Below are positions 17,578-26,208 of a stretch of 59,442 nt of DNA, piece by piece (position 1 is the first letter of the stretch; each line of letters begins with the position of its first letter). The stretch comes from an uncultured Parabacteroides sp. Lineage in GTDB: Bacteria; Bacteroidota; Bacteroidia; Bacteroidales; Tannerellaceae. Below the pieces are notes generated by a model that did not search any database, had not been told where the DNA came from, and saw only the letters and a program-made list of their open reading frames with translations. Made by a program: the position numbers and the translations under genes. The stretch lies in contig NZ_CANTZW010000028.1 in the NCBI RefSeq assembly GCF_947855115.1, forward strand, positions 1 to 59,442, given 5' to 3'.

Positions 17578-19797
17578 GCGATCATCGAACAAGACGGTTT
17601 TCAACTTCTGATACAGGAAAGAGAGAACCAGCAATATAATTCCCAGGATTATGAATATGACTACCTTTCCGATCGTAGGCAAAAGCCATAGGTCTACCAG
17701 CATTAACTTTAGCAATACGATCGAGAAGGTAGCCAGGCTAATCATCCGGACAACTTTCAGGTGCAATCGCATGCCCACCGCCATTTGCATAAAGCCGGCA
17801 AGACTCAACGAGACTGAGAAACCTGCGCTTAACTCGTCCGGCAATCCCGACTGATTCAACAAATTATTCGTTCCTACTACCAGTAATATCGTAGACAGCA
17901 AACAAATATACAAGGTCATCCCGTGTGTACGCTTATCTTTCGCATCAAATGCCTTATAATAATATCGTCCCAAGATAAAAATATGCCCTCCTATTAAAAG
18001 CAAGGAACCCCACAATAGGAACCGGGGAATAAAGAGATGGCTCTCATTCCCGACCCAGAAAGACATTCCGACAAACAGGCATAAAGATATCCCCAAGAAC
18101 AATCCGTATCCTCCCGCGTTTCTTGATACAGGCAAATAACTTCTCCCTAATAAAACATTCACGGCTAATAAAACCGCTACCGTAAATGTCTCGATATAGC
18201 TAAAAGACACGATCGCTGGATCTATATATGAATAGAAATCGAAAATAAAGGCTATATATAACACGACACATCCCGTCAAGAGAGGGCCTTTCGTCGATAT
18301 TCTTGTAGGGCGTACCAGCCAAGCATCTACCCAGTACGACAGCCCCGTAAAAATACCGGTAGCGAACAGGCCATTTATAAATAGGGTAGAGTCCACGGAA
18401 CCAGCCTCCATCAACCCGCGAAAGACGTCTATTCCGTATGAGCCCAACGTCAAGACCGGAAGTACCCAGGCGAATACCTCGTAAACCCGCAAACGGAAAC
18501 GGTTATAGAACCAAAGGATGATCATTACCTCCGAGGCCCAAAACAAGGTTATGAAAGTTCCTTCCAATTGGATCGGGATCGTCACCGATATAAAGGTAAG
18601 AGCGATCCCCAATAAAGTATGCATCAAGAAAGAAAAAAGTTTCCCCTTCCGTTTAATCCAAAAGAAAAGAGCGAAGTTGACTGCGGCCACAAAAAGGGTT
18701 GTCATACCATTGTAATTCCGCTCAAGCGACATATTATGCAATAGGATAAGGGCAAAGAACAAGAATACGAAATTATTCAACCCGATCACTCCCAATAAAT
18801 ATTGATTAATCCTCCGGACATTGATCCGCACGATGGAGGCGACCGATAACAAAAAGATCAAATAGAAGGCGATAGAGAAAACTAGCAAATGCACTAACTG
18901 AACACCTCCCATCAAATCCAACTCCGTAGCATATATATAACCCGCAAAAACGATCCAAGTCAAGACGAAACAGATAACAGGCAGTTCCCCCCACTTCTTA
19001 TAGATAGACAACCCGAACATCCCCAAATCCAAGATCATTACATAGGTAAACAATACTAAATAACTTCCATCCCCGCTACCCACCAAGAATGGGGCGATAA
19101 ATCCGCCAACCAAGGCGATTACCGCCAATTCCCTACGGTTATAGAGTATAGATAAAGACGACATAAGCCCCATAAACAGCACAAGCAGAATAAAAGCGGC
19201 CGTCTGGCTAAACAACCCGTAATAATGATAGGCGATCGCCACCGTCACATAAAAGATCGCGAAAGCACCTCCCGCCAGCAAAGAGCTAAAGGTACGATAG
19301 GGGTCCTTCAAGCGCCAAGCCACGAATAGAAGCGCTCCACCCACCCCAAAGCCGAGTATCGTACGCAAGGTCTCGTTTATCCATTCCTTATCTATCGCAT
19401 ATTTCACGAAAAGCCCCATCCCTAAGACGAGTATCAGGATACCGATTTTTCCGAATAAGTTTTCTCCGATATACTTCTCATAGTTAACAGGTTTCTGCTT
19501 TCCAGGAGGCTGAAGGTTTTTTCTTGTAACAGGTTCTGGTTGTACGAATACTTCCGGCTCTTTCAAGATATCCGGCTCAGGTTCCTTTACCTTGGCTGAT
19601 ACCTCCGAGGTCGCTTTCGCCTCCTCTTTTTCTTCCTCCTTTAACACCGGAAGATAATTCCCGGATTCCAAGCGTTTACGTAAGGCCGCGATTTCCTTCG
19701 ATAATTCTTCCGTTTTATCTTGGGATTTGGATATCTTATTATGTAAGTTTATCCAAACCATGATCAACAATAAAAGTATCAGTAAGGTATATTCCAT
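17572..19797 (-). CDS. DUF2339 polytopic membrane protein
   Basis: A 741-residue integral membrane protein of unknown function. The N-terminus is one membrane helix (MEYTLLILLLLIMVW), then an acidic, proline-rich coiled linker, then the hallmark NYEKYIGENLFGKIGILILV followed by some twenty hydrophobic helices to the C-terminus. That order is characteristic of DUF2339. ATG 19797 is chosen because it begins directly with the first helix; an upstream in-frame ATG at 19875 would add 26 uncharacteristic residues. Convergent with murF and overlapping it by six bases. No catalytic motif is visible. Confidence 0.85.
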   Translation of the reverse strand: MEYTLLILLLLIMVWINLHNKISKSQDKTEELSKEIAALRKRLESGNYLPVLKEEEKEEAKATSEVSAKVKEPEPDILKEPEVFVQPEPVTRKNLQPPGKQKPVNYEKYIGENLFGKIGILILVLGMGLFVKYAIDKEWINETLRTILGFGVGGALLFVAWRLKDPYRTFSSLLAGGAFAIFYVTVAIAYHYYGLFSQTAAFILLVLFMGLMSSLSILYNRRELAVIALVGGFIAPFLVGSGDGSYLVLFTYVMILDLGMFGLSIYKKWGELPVICFVLTWIVFAGYIYATELDLMGGVQLVHLLVFSIAFYLIFLLSVASIVRINVRRINQYLLGVIGLNNFVFLFFALILLHNMSLERNYNGMTTLFVAAVNFALFFWIKRKGKLFSFLMHTLLGIALTFISVTIPIQLEGTFITLFWASEVMIILWFYNRFRLRVYEVFAWVLPVLTLGSYGIDVFRGLMEAGSVDSTLFINGLFATGIFTGLSYWVDAWLVRPTRISTKGPLLTGCVVLYIAFIFDFYSYIDPAIVSFSYIETFTVAVLLAVNVLLGRSYLPVSRNAGGYGLFLGISLCLFVGMSFWVGNESHLFIPRFLLWGSLLLIGGHIFILGRYYYKAFDAKDKRTHGMTLYICLLSTILLVVGTNNLLNQSGLPDELSAGFSVSLSLAGFMQMAVGMRLHLKVVRMISLATFSIVLLKLMLVDLWLLPTIGKVVIFIILGIILLVLSFLYQKLKTVLFDDRL

Positions 19798-20028
19798 GAA
19801 TTCCGAGATTATAAGTCTGTCGCAATATACGTATTTATTCTCGTAAAAAATCTTCTTTCCACAAAAAAGTCCCAACGATATACGAATATCGCTGAGACCA
19901 ATTTTTTATCCGGTTTCCTTCCTCACGGAAATACTATCGGAAGAACTTTTTTACTTTAGTATTAACCATGCTTTCACCTGTCGCAGGCTACTTTATCGCA
20001 TGGAAATTATTTAATTCATATATTTAGA

Positions 20029-20053
20029 TAGAGACGGAACATGCCCGCCTCTA
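20029..20053. repeat. Decayed single copy of the TAGAGACGGGGC repeat
   Basis: TAGAGACGGAACATGCCCGC followed by CTCTA is a diverged copy of the palindrome found twice at 6059-6168. It sits just past the stop of the large DUF6383-type gene. Confidence 0.6.
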
Positions 20054-20076
20054 CTATATCATTTCGAATAAAATGA

Positions 20077-22926
20077 TTACTTAACAACTACCTTAACAGC
20101 AGCCTCGCCCTCTACAGCTACAGCAACGATACCTGCCGGTACAGTGATTGTAGCGTTGTCTGAAGTAAGAACTGTCTCAGCGACAACCTTACCTAAGATG
20201 TTAGAGATAACAACAGACTTGCCGGCAGCGCCTTGGATGGTAACGGAACCATCGTTAGCTACTACAGAGATAGCAGAAACTCCTTCCTCAACGTTATCGT
20301 TAGATGTCGGACATAATTCAGTTGCAGCAACACTAAACAAATGAGCGTCAGTCGGAACAGAAGACCAAACCAAAACATTATTGATAACTTTCAAGAAATA
20401 TGATTGTGGAGCATATAATTGTTTCTTATCCTCATCTTGACCATTGAATACGTTAACGGTATTCTCTACAATCAAATTTGTAGTACCATCTGTAGCCGCA
20501 GTTGTTCTAAATGCCATAGCCGCAGGATTTACGCTCATGTTTTTCAACGTATCAACAGCAGTAGCTTGTGATCTAACAATTGTCAACGAATCAGTACCAT
20601 ATACCTTAGCTTTTACAAAAGCTGCTTTTGCATAAGTAGTATAATTATGATCTTTATACAAGTATGCACTTTCTGTATCAGCATATCCATATCCATTATC
20701 ATCAGCGACATAAGCAGAATCATATGGATTAACTAAATAATACATAAAGCCAGCCTCACGATCAACCTCAGAAAGACCATTACCAGTTGTTACATAATAC
20801 AATGGTTTAGTAATATCCTTCACACAAGCAGTATCAATCCACAAGCCGAACAAGCTATCAATATACGGAGTTTGCTCAGCAGTCTTAACCTCTGCGAACA
20901 ATGTAGTCGGATTCATGGAAAGAGCCTTACCATCACCTTCTGAAGAAGAAAGGATCTTATGAGAAGGAGCGCCCAACGTCGCATACTCAGGAGCCGGAGC
21001 TTTTTCGAATTTAACGAAATCATCGCGAACGTCATCCTCTGATACATAAACTAAAGCAGCAGTGTTTACATTAAAAACAACTTTTTTATCACTGGAAGAA
21101 ATATATTCATTCGCTTCAGTCTCATCGTCATTAATTTCTGAGTAAACATTAACTGGAATCATCTTATATTCATCGGCCTTGTCACCATTCACGAAAATAA
21201 ACTTCGTTGCAGAGCGATCCAAGAACTTAACAGCATCATAAGTATAATCAACATCATGAGAAACCTTATTATTCGTATACTGTTCAGATAAAGTATAAGC
21301 TACCGCAGACAAAGTATCTTTTAAAGACTGCGCACCCGCATAGTCTGAATAGTTCTTAGAAGATAAAAGTTTTTCCCAGCTATAAGTATTATTATCAATT
21401 TTATCTACAGACCACGTTTCAATAGCCACAGGATCAACCTTAAATTTGATTGCATTCTCAAATTCTGTAGATTTGATAGAGATCAAAGAATCTTTCGCAT
21501 AAGCATACAAACCATCAACACCTTCCGTTCCTGATACTAAATTCAAGGCAAAAGCCTCGTTTTTACACTCTTCATTCGTGAAAGACTTGAAACCTAAGAA
21601 ACGATCTTTAGCCTCTGTTACCTCCTTCGCATACACGAACTCGATTGTATCCAGATCGTATGTATAGACATTGTCTGCGACTTTATAGATTTCCTCGTAA
21701 GCAGGAACAACCACATATCCTGGATCAGCACTAGAACCTTGCATACGGCTAACTACCGCATAGCGACCATCTTCCTCTGCTACATAATATTGTCCTTCCA
21801 ACTTAAAGTTAGACACAGAGGAGATAAAATCTGTAGTAGCAGTTGTCGCACCATAATACTTGTTGTAGTTCGGATTCTTCGCACTACCGTCTGAATTATG
21901 AGTATTCTTGTTCTTCAAGAAATAAACACCAGCACCATTAGGCAAACTAGCCGGAGTACCTGGAGTTTGAGTAAACGCTAAAGGATCACCCTGCTCATCA
22001 ACACTTACTGTCAATACGTTCAAATTATCTATTTTAGCATATTTCAACACCGCATTATCCTTAGTACTGAACGGAGTACTAGTATTAGTTCTTTTCATCT
22101 CCGGAGCTGATTTGACAGTCAATGTCATTTTATCCGTTTTCAGATCCTTAACAACCTTAAACAACTGAAAATCTGCATTACTTACAGTATGTTTCTCATT
22201 TCTAGCATAAGTACTGTCTGCTTTCAGGATTGCACCAAAAACATTATCTTGACTATGGATCGTAGTAAATGTGGTATCAACTCCAATAAAGAAATTTTTC
22301 TTATCAGCTACCTCAAACTTGATCCACTCGCCTTCTTGGTGAGCTCTAACAACAACACCATCGAATGGATTCTTTGTAACCGCAGGATCAGCAATCAATG
22401 TAAATACAGAGAATTTTGAGATATTCTCAGCAGTTAACACTTTCGAACCAGGATCTTCCACATTTACAGCAGAACCAATAGTCGTAGGAATCGTAACATT
22501 CTTAGCCACACCCGGATTCAGATAAATCACTGTACCAGCCTTAACTGCAGCTGCGATGCTATAACCACTACCATTTGGCTTGAATTGAAATTCACTGATT
22601 CCTCCACGAATACTATAAGGAGCCTTATCACTCTTTGATACGGAAAGAACTACACCATCCTTATTTTTAATGGTATAACGCTGTACCCCAGTAGCCTCAT
22701 CATAACCAGCCTTTGCGATATTCCAAAGGTCAGCATCATCTTTCGCTCCAAAAATAATAGAGTCCTTAGCAGTCTCATTGTAGTTATTACCAATTGTCAG
22801 ATAACCGGCATCTGAACCAATGTAGTAATACTCCCCTGTCTTCACCTTATCAGGAGCAACAGCACCTGCGGAAAAAGCGGTCGCCAGAAAAGCTCCCGCC
22901 AAAAGAGTAGAAAACTTTTTGTTCAT
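20077..22926 (-). CDS. Large exported protein with DUF6383-like C-terminal domain
   Basis: A 949-residue protein with a clear signal peptide (MNKKFSTLLAGAFLATAFSAGAVA). The body is low in motifs, acidic, rich in Asp, Lys, Tyr and Thr, and contains repeated short beta-strand blocks such as DGRYAVVSRMQG and YYVTTGNGLSE. The last 70 residues (ISVVANDGSVTIQGAAGKSV and on to the final VKVVVK) look like the DUF6383 domain of Parabacteroides secreted proteins and are also similar in style to type IX secretion C-terminal signals. It stands alone between long intergenic regions. A cell-surface or envelope role is inferred; function is unknown. Confidence 0.75.
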   Translation of the reverse strand: MNKKFSTLLAGAFLATAFSAGAVAPDKVKTGEYYYIGSDAGYLTIGNNYNETAKDSIIFGAKDDADLWNIAKAGYDEATGVQRYTIKNKDGVVLSVSKSDKAPYSIRGGISEFQFKPNGSGYSIAAAVKAGTVIYLNPGVAKNVTIPTTIGSAVNVEDPGSKVLTAENISKFSVFTLIADPAVTKNPFDGVVVRAHQEGEWIKFEVADKKNFFIGVDTTFTTIHSQDNVFGAILKADSTYARNEKHTVSNADFQLFKVVKDLKTDKMTLTVKSAPEMKRTNTSTPFSTKDNAVLKYAKIDNLNVLTVSVDEQGDPLAFTQTPGTPASLPNGAGVYFLKNKNTHNSDGSAKNPNYNKYYGATTATTDFISSVSNFKLEGQYYVAEEDGRYAVVSRMQGSSADPGYVVVPAYEEIYKVADNVYTYDLDTIEFVYAKEVTEAKDRFLGFKSFTNEECKNEAFALNLVSGTEGVDGLYAYAKDSLISIKSTEFENAIKFKVDPVAIETWSVDKIDNNTYSWEKLLSSKNYSDYAGAQSLKDTLSAVAYTLSEQYTNNKVSHDVDYTYDAVKFLDRSATKFIFVNGDKADEYKMIPVNVYSEINDDETEANEYISSSDKKVVFNVNTAALVYVSEDDVRDDFVKFEKAPAPEYATLGAPSHKILSSSEGDGKALSMNPTTLFAEVKTAEQTPYIDSLFGLWIDTACVKDITKPLYYVTTGNGLSEVDREAGFMYYLVNPYDSAYVADDNGYGYADTESAYLYKDHNYTTYAKAAFVKAKVYGTDSLTIVRSQATAVDTLKNMSVNPAAMAFRTTAATDGTTNLIVENTVNVFNGQDEDKKQLYAPQSYFLKVINNVLVWSSVPTDAHLFSVAATELCPTSNDNVEEGVSAISVVANDGSVTIQGAAGKSVVISNILGKVVAETVLTSDNATITVPAGIVAVAVEGEAAVKVVVK

Positions 22927-23145
22927 AATTCTAAAATTAATATTAATACTAGTGTTAATTAAAAGCTCTTCAATATTTCACCCCTTCAAATCGGGCACAA
23001 AACGACTAGTCTAAACCATCGTCTAAATCTTGCGTTTTTTAGTACCCAAACAGGAGATTTGTTTAAGGATTCCGTTGTTTCGTAAAGGATAACCTATCCT
23101 ATTGATAAGAAAGAGGATAAACGATAAAAAAATAATGCGGAAGGG

Positions 23146-23175
23146 TTGTAAGTATCGAAGAAACGCGTACCTTTG
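23146..23175 (+). promoter_or_regulatory. Orphan plus-strand promoter
   Basis: TTG at 23146-23148 and TACCTTTG at 23168-23175 are 19 bases apart, a canonical Bacteroidetes arrangement. No protein gene starts within 500 bases, so it may drive a non-coding transcript through the palindrome cluster or a long leader for the PfkB gene. Confidence 0.55.
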
Positions 23176-23462
23176 CAAATGACTAGAAAAATCGATCGTT
23201 TACATTAGTCATTTCTCCCATTTTATTTCATCACACATAAAATGTACATCACCGATATAGCAGAATAGCCTCTATGCGTATCGCATATATTATAATGTAC
23301 GCTCGTACATTATATACTATCTATGTCGTTGACCGATTCTCAATTCTTCCTTCTCAATCCCAACAAGCATATTTATTGGATAAGGTAAGTTTGAATATTC
23401 CCGACAGATACACCAAGCATTATTCGCCAATAGTATTATATACGGATTATCAGCATATTACA

Positions 23463-23580
23463 TTTACCTGTATTTATAAATACAGGTAAAACCATTTACA
23501 ATTATATGTAAATGGTTTTACAACCAGATGTAACGCCGTTTACCTCCATATGTAAATGCCTTTACTCCTAAAGGTAAATG
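23463..23580. repeat. Cluster of GTAAA/TTTAC palindromes
   Basis: Five adjoining inverted repeats share GTAAA/TTTAC ends. The first is a perfect 28-bp palindrome (23463-23490). The second has 14-bp arms (23487-23500 and 23507-23520) with a 6-base loop and shares its left end with the first, so the two hairpins exclude each other. Three weaker units follow (TTACA-N6-TGTAA; GTTTAC-N8-GTAAAT; TTTAC-N8-GTAAA). Confidence 0.85.
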
Positions 23581-23719
23581 CTCTCGTTTATATATGAAAT
23601 ACTTTCGCTCTCGCATGGAAATGCCTCGTTTATGCTTTTATTGGTCAAAATAATGACTATCCTATGTACTTGAACTCTTTTTTCATAAATTTGTCGCTTT
23701 ATAATAAACTGAGTAAAAA

Positions 23720-24616
23720 ATGAATACACACGAACTTTGCTGCGTAGGACATATTACCTTGGACAAGGTAGTGACCCCCAAGAACACTGTCCATATGCCA
23801 GGAGGAACATCTTTTTATTTCTCACATGCGATAAAGCATTTCGATGATATTGACTATACACTAGTGACAGCCTTGGCTGAGTCCGAGATGAAAACCGTAG
23901 AAGAATTGCGAGCTGAAGGTATCGATGTCGCCGTGATGCCAAGCAAGCATACCGTCTATTTCGAGAATATTTATGGGGAAAACCAAGACAACCGCACGCA
24001 ACGTGTATTGGCGAAAGCAGATCCTTTCACCGTGGAATATCTGAAAAACATCGATTCCAAGATTTTCCATTTAGGTAGTTTGCTTGCCGATGATTTCTCT
24101 TTGGAAGTGGTAAGATATTTAGCGGGAAAAGGCTTGGTATCCATTGACTCGCAAGGGTATCTGCGGGAAGTGAGAGACAAGGATGTATTTGCCGTGGATT
24201 GGCCAGAAAAAAAAGAAGTACTTAAATATGTACACTTCCTCAAGGCTAACGAACATGAGATGGAGGTGTTAACCGGATATACCGATGCCGTGAACGCCGG
24301 AAAAGTTATCTACGATTGGGGCGTGAAAGAGGTATTGCTGACTTTCGGAAGCATGGGATCTATCATTTACGACGGTTCCACTTTCCATAAAATCCCCGCT
24401 TACATACCGAAGGAAGTAGTAAACGCTACCGGAGCTGGTGATACTTATATGACCGGATATCTCTATAAACGTGCCAAAGGCGCAAGCATAGAAGAAGCCG
24501 GACGTTTCGCCGCAGCTATGACAACATTGAAAATCGAAGGAATAGGCCCATTCAACGGTACCAAGGAAGATGTGGCCCGATGCTTGGAGACGGCGGAACA
24601 ACGAATGCCGGAGTAA
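23720..24616 (+). CDS. PfkB-family carbohydrate kinase
   Basis: A 298-residue cytosolic kinase of the ribokinase fold. It starts with CCVGHITLDKVVTP and MPGGTSFYFSHA (substrate side) and ends with the catalytic block VNATGAGDTYMTGYLYKRA, whose Asp is the general base. The sugar cannot be read from the sequence; it differs clearly from the fructokinase at 5154-6026. It is convergent with an MFS transporter gene, the two separated by a palindromic repeat. A TAAATTTG -7-like box lies 27 bases upstream. Confidence 0.85.
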   Translation: MNTHELCCVGHITLDKVVTPKNTVHMPGGTSFYFSHAIKHFDDIDYTLVTALAESEMKTVEELRAEGIDVAVMPSKHTVYFENIYGENQDNRTQRVLAKADPFTVEYLKNIDSKIFHLGSLLADDFSLEVVRYLAGKGLVSIDSQGYLREVRDKDVFAVDWPEKKEVLKYVHFLKANEHEMEVLTGYTDAVNAGKVIYDWGVKEVLLTFGSMGSIIYDGSTFHKIPAYIPKEVVNATGAGDTYMTGYLYKRAKGASIEEAGRFAAAMTTLKIEGIGPFNGTKEDVARCLETAEQRMPE

Positions 24617-24699
24617 TTGAGAATTAAAAATTGAGAAATGGGAATTGAAAATTAGTTACCTCTTTAATTTTCAATTCCCAATTCCCAATTCTCAATTTC
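24614..24699. repeat. AATTGARAATTGAR palindromic repeat, copy 3
   Basis: Left arm (24614-24654) carries AATTGAGAATTAAAAATTGAG-like units and the right arm (24664-24698) the complement (TTTTCAATTCCCAATTCCC). It forms a hairpin between two convergent genes and its right arm supplies the stop codon of the MFS gene. It may act as a bidirectional terminator. Confidence 0.8.
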
Positions 24700-25936
24700 C
24701 CTTGAATGCTTTGCAGAAGGTAGTCATAAGTAAGATACAAAGTCCTAACAGGCCGACCACCATATAAGCGTATTTCATATTGAACGCCTGCGAGATCGCC
24801 CCGATCAACAATGGCGCGATCAATGAACCGATAAAACTGATACTGGAAAGGATTGTCAAAGCGATACCCACCGGAGTTTTTGACTTAGCGCCTACCAAAC
24901 TATAGATAGTGGGCACCATACAAGAGATCCCCAAGCCTACCAACATAAAACCCAAAGAATTCACAATCACCTTTACCGTCATCGACTCAAACATACCGCC
25001 TAACAAGGCCGAAATAAAGAAACCGGCAAAAATAAAGAAACCCGCCAATTGCAGAACTTTTTGTTTTCCTAAAATACTATATGCGGAATTCGTGAGAAAA
25101 CGGCCCACTGTCATCATTACCATGAATACCAAGAAACCGATCTGCAAGGATTTAGGAACCTGCAATACCGATTCGAAATAAAGCCCGCTCCAATCAAACA
25201 TCGCGCTCTCCACCACCAAGGCAAACAAGCCGACGATACCCAACTGGATTAACAGCATTTCCGGCTTACGGATAAAACTTAACAAAGCCGGGGCCTCTTT
25301 TTTCTCCGCTTCCTTCTCCTTCTCCGGAGATTCAACCGCAACATCTTCTTGCAAATATTTCCGGCTCACTAAAACAGTCGCCCCAATCAATAAAGCGATC
25401 AACGTAAAATGCCAGAACGGAGTAACACCAGATACAATCATGATAAACCCGATCAAGGCTCCCAGGCAAGCCGCAAGACTCCAACCTCCATGAAACGAGG
25501 CCATGATCGTACGTCCATAAAGCCGCTCGATACCTATCCCCTGCGTATTCAAGGATATATCACAAAGATTCCAGAACACACCAAAACAAAATAAATAAAC
25601 ACCCAGCAAATAGATATTATGTGCCGTACCGATCGCAAATAAGGCCAAGGCATATCCCAGCACACTGGCCTGCGCCATAATACGACTACCCAATTTCGAC
25701 ACCAGATAACCCGCTAAGGGGATCGCTACAAACTTTCCTACCGGAATTAAAAACAAGACCAATCCCCAATAGAAAGCGTAATTCACCTCAAAAATATCCT
25801 TCACATCCGGAATGCGGCTAGCCCAGCTAGAGAAACAAAGACCTTGCGCTAAAAAGAAAGAAAGCATCGCGTATCGGATCCGTTCCTTGGGAAAAGCGCT
25901 ACCTAATGGAGTACTCATTTTTTCATTCATTATCAT
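24692..25936 (-). CDS. MFS transporter (YbjJ-like)
   Basis: A 414-residue major facilitator with about 12 membrane helices and a charged central loop (VESPEKEKEAEKKEAP) between the two halves. The N-terminal half has FLAQGLCFSSWASRIPDVK, typical of the YbjJ-type branch of unassigned function. The last codons and stop fall inside the palindromic repeat. A minus-strand TAGCTTTG box (25998-25991) lies 55 bases upstream. The substrate is unknown. Confidence 0.85.
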   Translation of the reverse strand: MIMNEKMSTPLGSAFPKERIRYAMLSFFLAQGLCFSSWASRIPDVKDIFEVNYAFYWGLVLFLIPVGKFVAIPLAGYLVSKLGSRIMAQASVLGYALALFAIGTAHNIYLLGVYLFCFGVFWNLCDISLNTQGIGIERLYGRTIMASFHGGWSLAACLGALIGFIMIVSGVTPFWHFTLIALLIGATVLVSRKYLQEDVAVESPEKEKEAEKKEAPALLSFIRKPEMLLIQLGIVGLFALVVESAMFDWSGLYFESVLQVPKSLQIGFLVFMVMMTVGRFLTNSAYSILGKQKVLQLAGFFIFAGFFISALLGGMFESMTVKVIVNSLGFMLVGLGISCMVPTIYSLVGAKSKTPVGIALTILSSISFIGSLIAPLLIGAISQAFNMKYAYMVVGLLGLCILLMTTFCKAFKGN

Positions 25937-25990
25937 TTACTTTTATTGTTACCATCTATCCGTGAAAGAGGTACGAACCTTATTCCTTCG

Positions 25991-25998
25991 CAAAGCTA
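25991..25998 (-). promoter_or_regulatory. Probable -7 box of the MFS gene
   Basis: Minus-strand TAGCTTTG matches TAnnTTTG about 55 bases upstream of the start codon. The -33 box was not resolved. Confidence 0.4.
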
Positions 25999-26208
25999 TC
26001 AAATATATCTCAATCCCCTAAGTCCTAAAAGCAGAATTTATTAGTAAGATTCCCTAATAGAGTTCGCTCCTTCACGATCTCGCTATACTAAAAAACGACA
26101 AACGATTCAAAATCGTAATAAAAAGATATAATATTAAGACCCTTTATTTGTATAAACTAAATATATTTACGAAATATGCACCGGAATGTTGACAAAATCG
26201 AGGATGAT

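Larger units (their letters stand above)
22927..23719. other. 800-bp intergenic region with an orphan promoter and a palindrome cluster
   Basis: No convincing protein gene. A plus-strand promoter is at 23146-23175, a palindrome cluster at 23463-23580, and a TAAATTTG box (23686-23693) just before the PfkB gene. The motif ACGACTAGTCTAAAC near 23001 resembles ACGAATAGTCTAAAC near 2139 in the other orphan-promoter region. Confidence 0.6.

Noticed and set aside
23274..23489. 71-codon plus-strand frame behind the orphan promoter
   Set aside because: It runs through the perfect palindrome, has no ribosome site and a composition unlike protein.
23463..23580. Possible CRISPR array
   Set aside because: Repeat units are palindromic and vary in length and sequence; there are no regular spacers and no cas genes.
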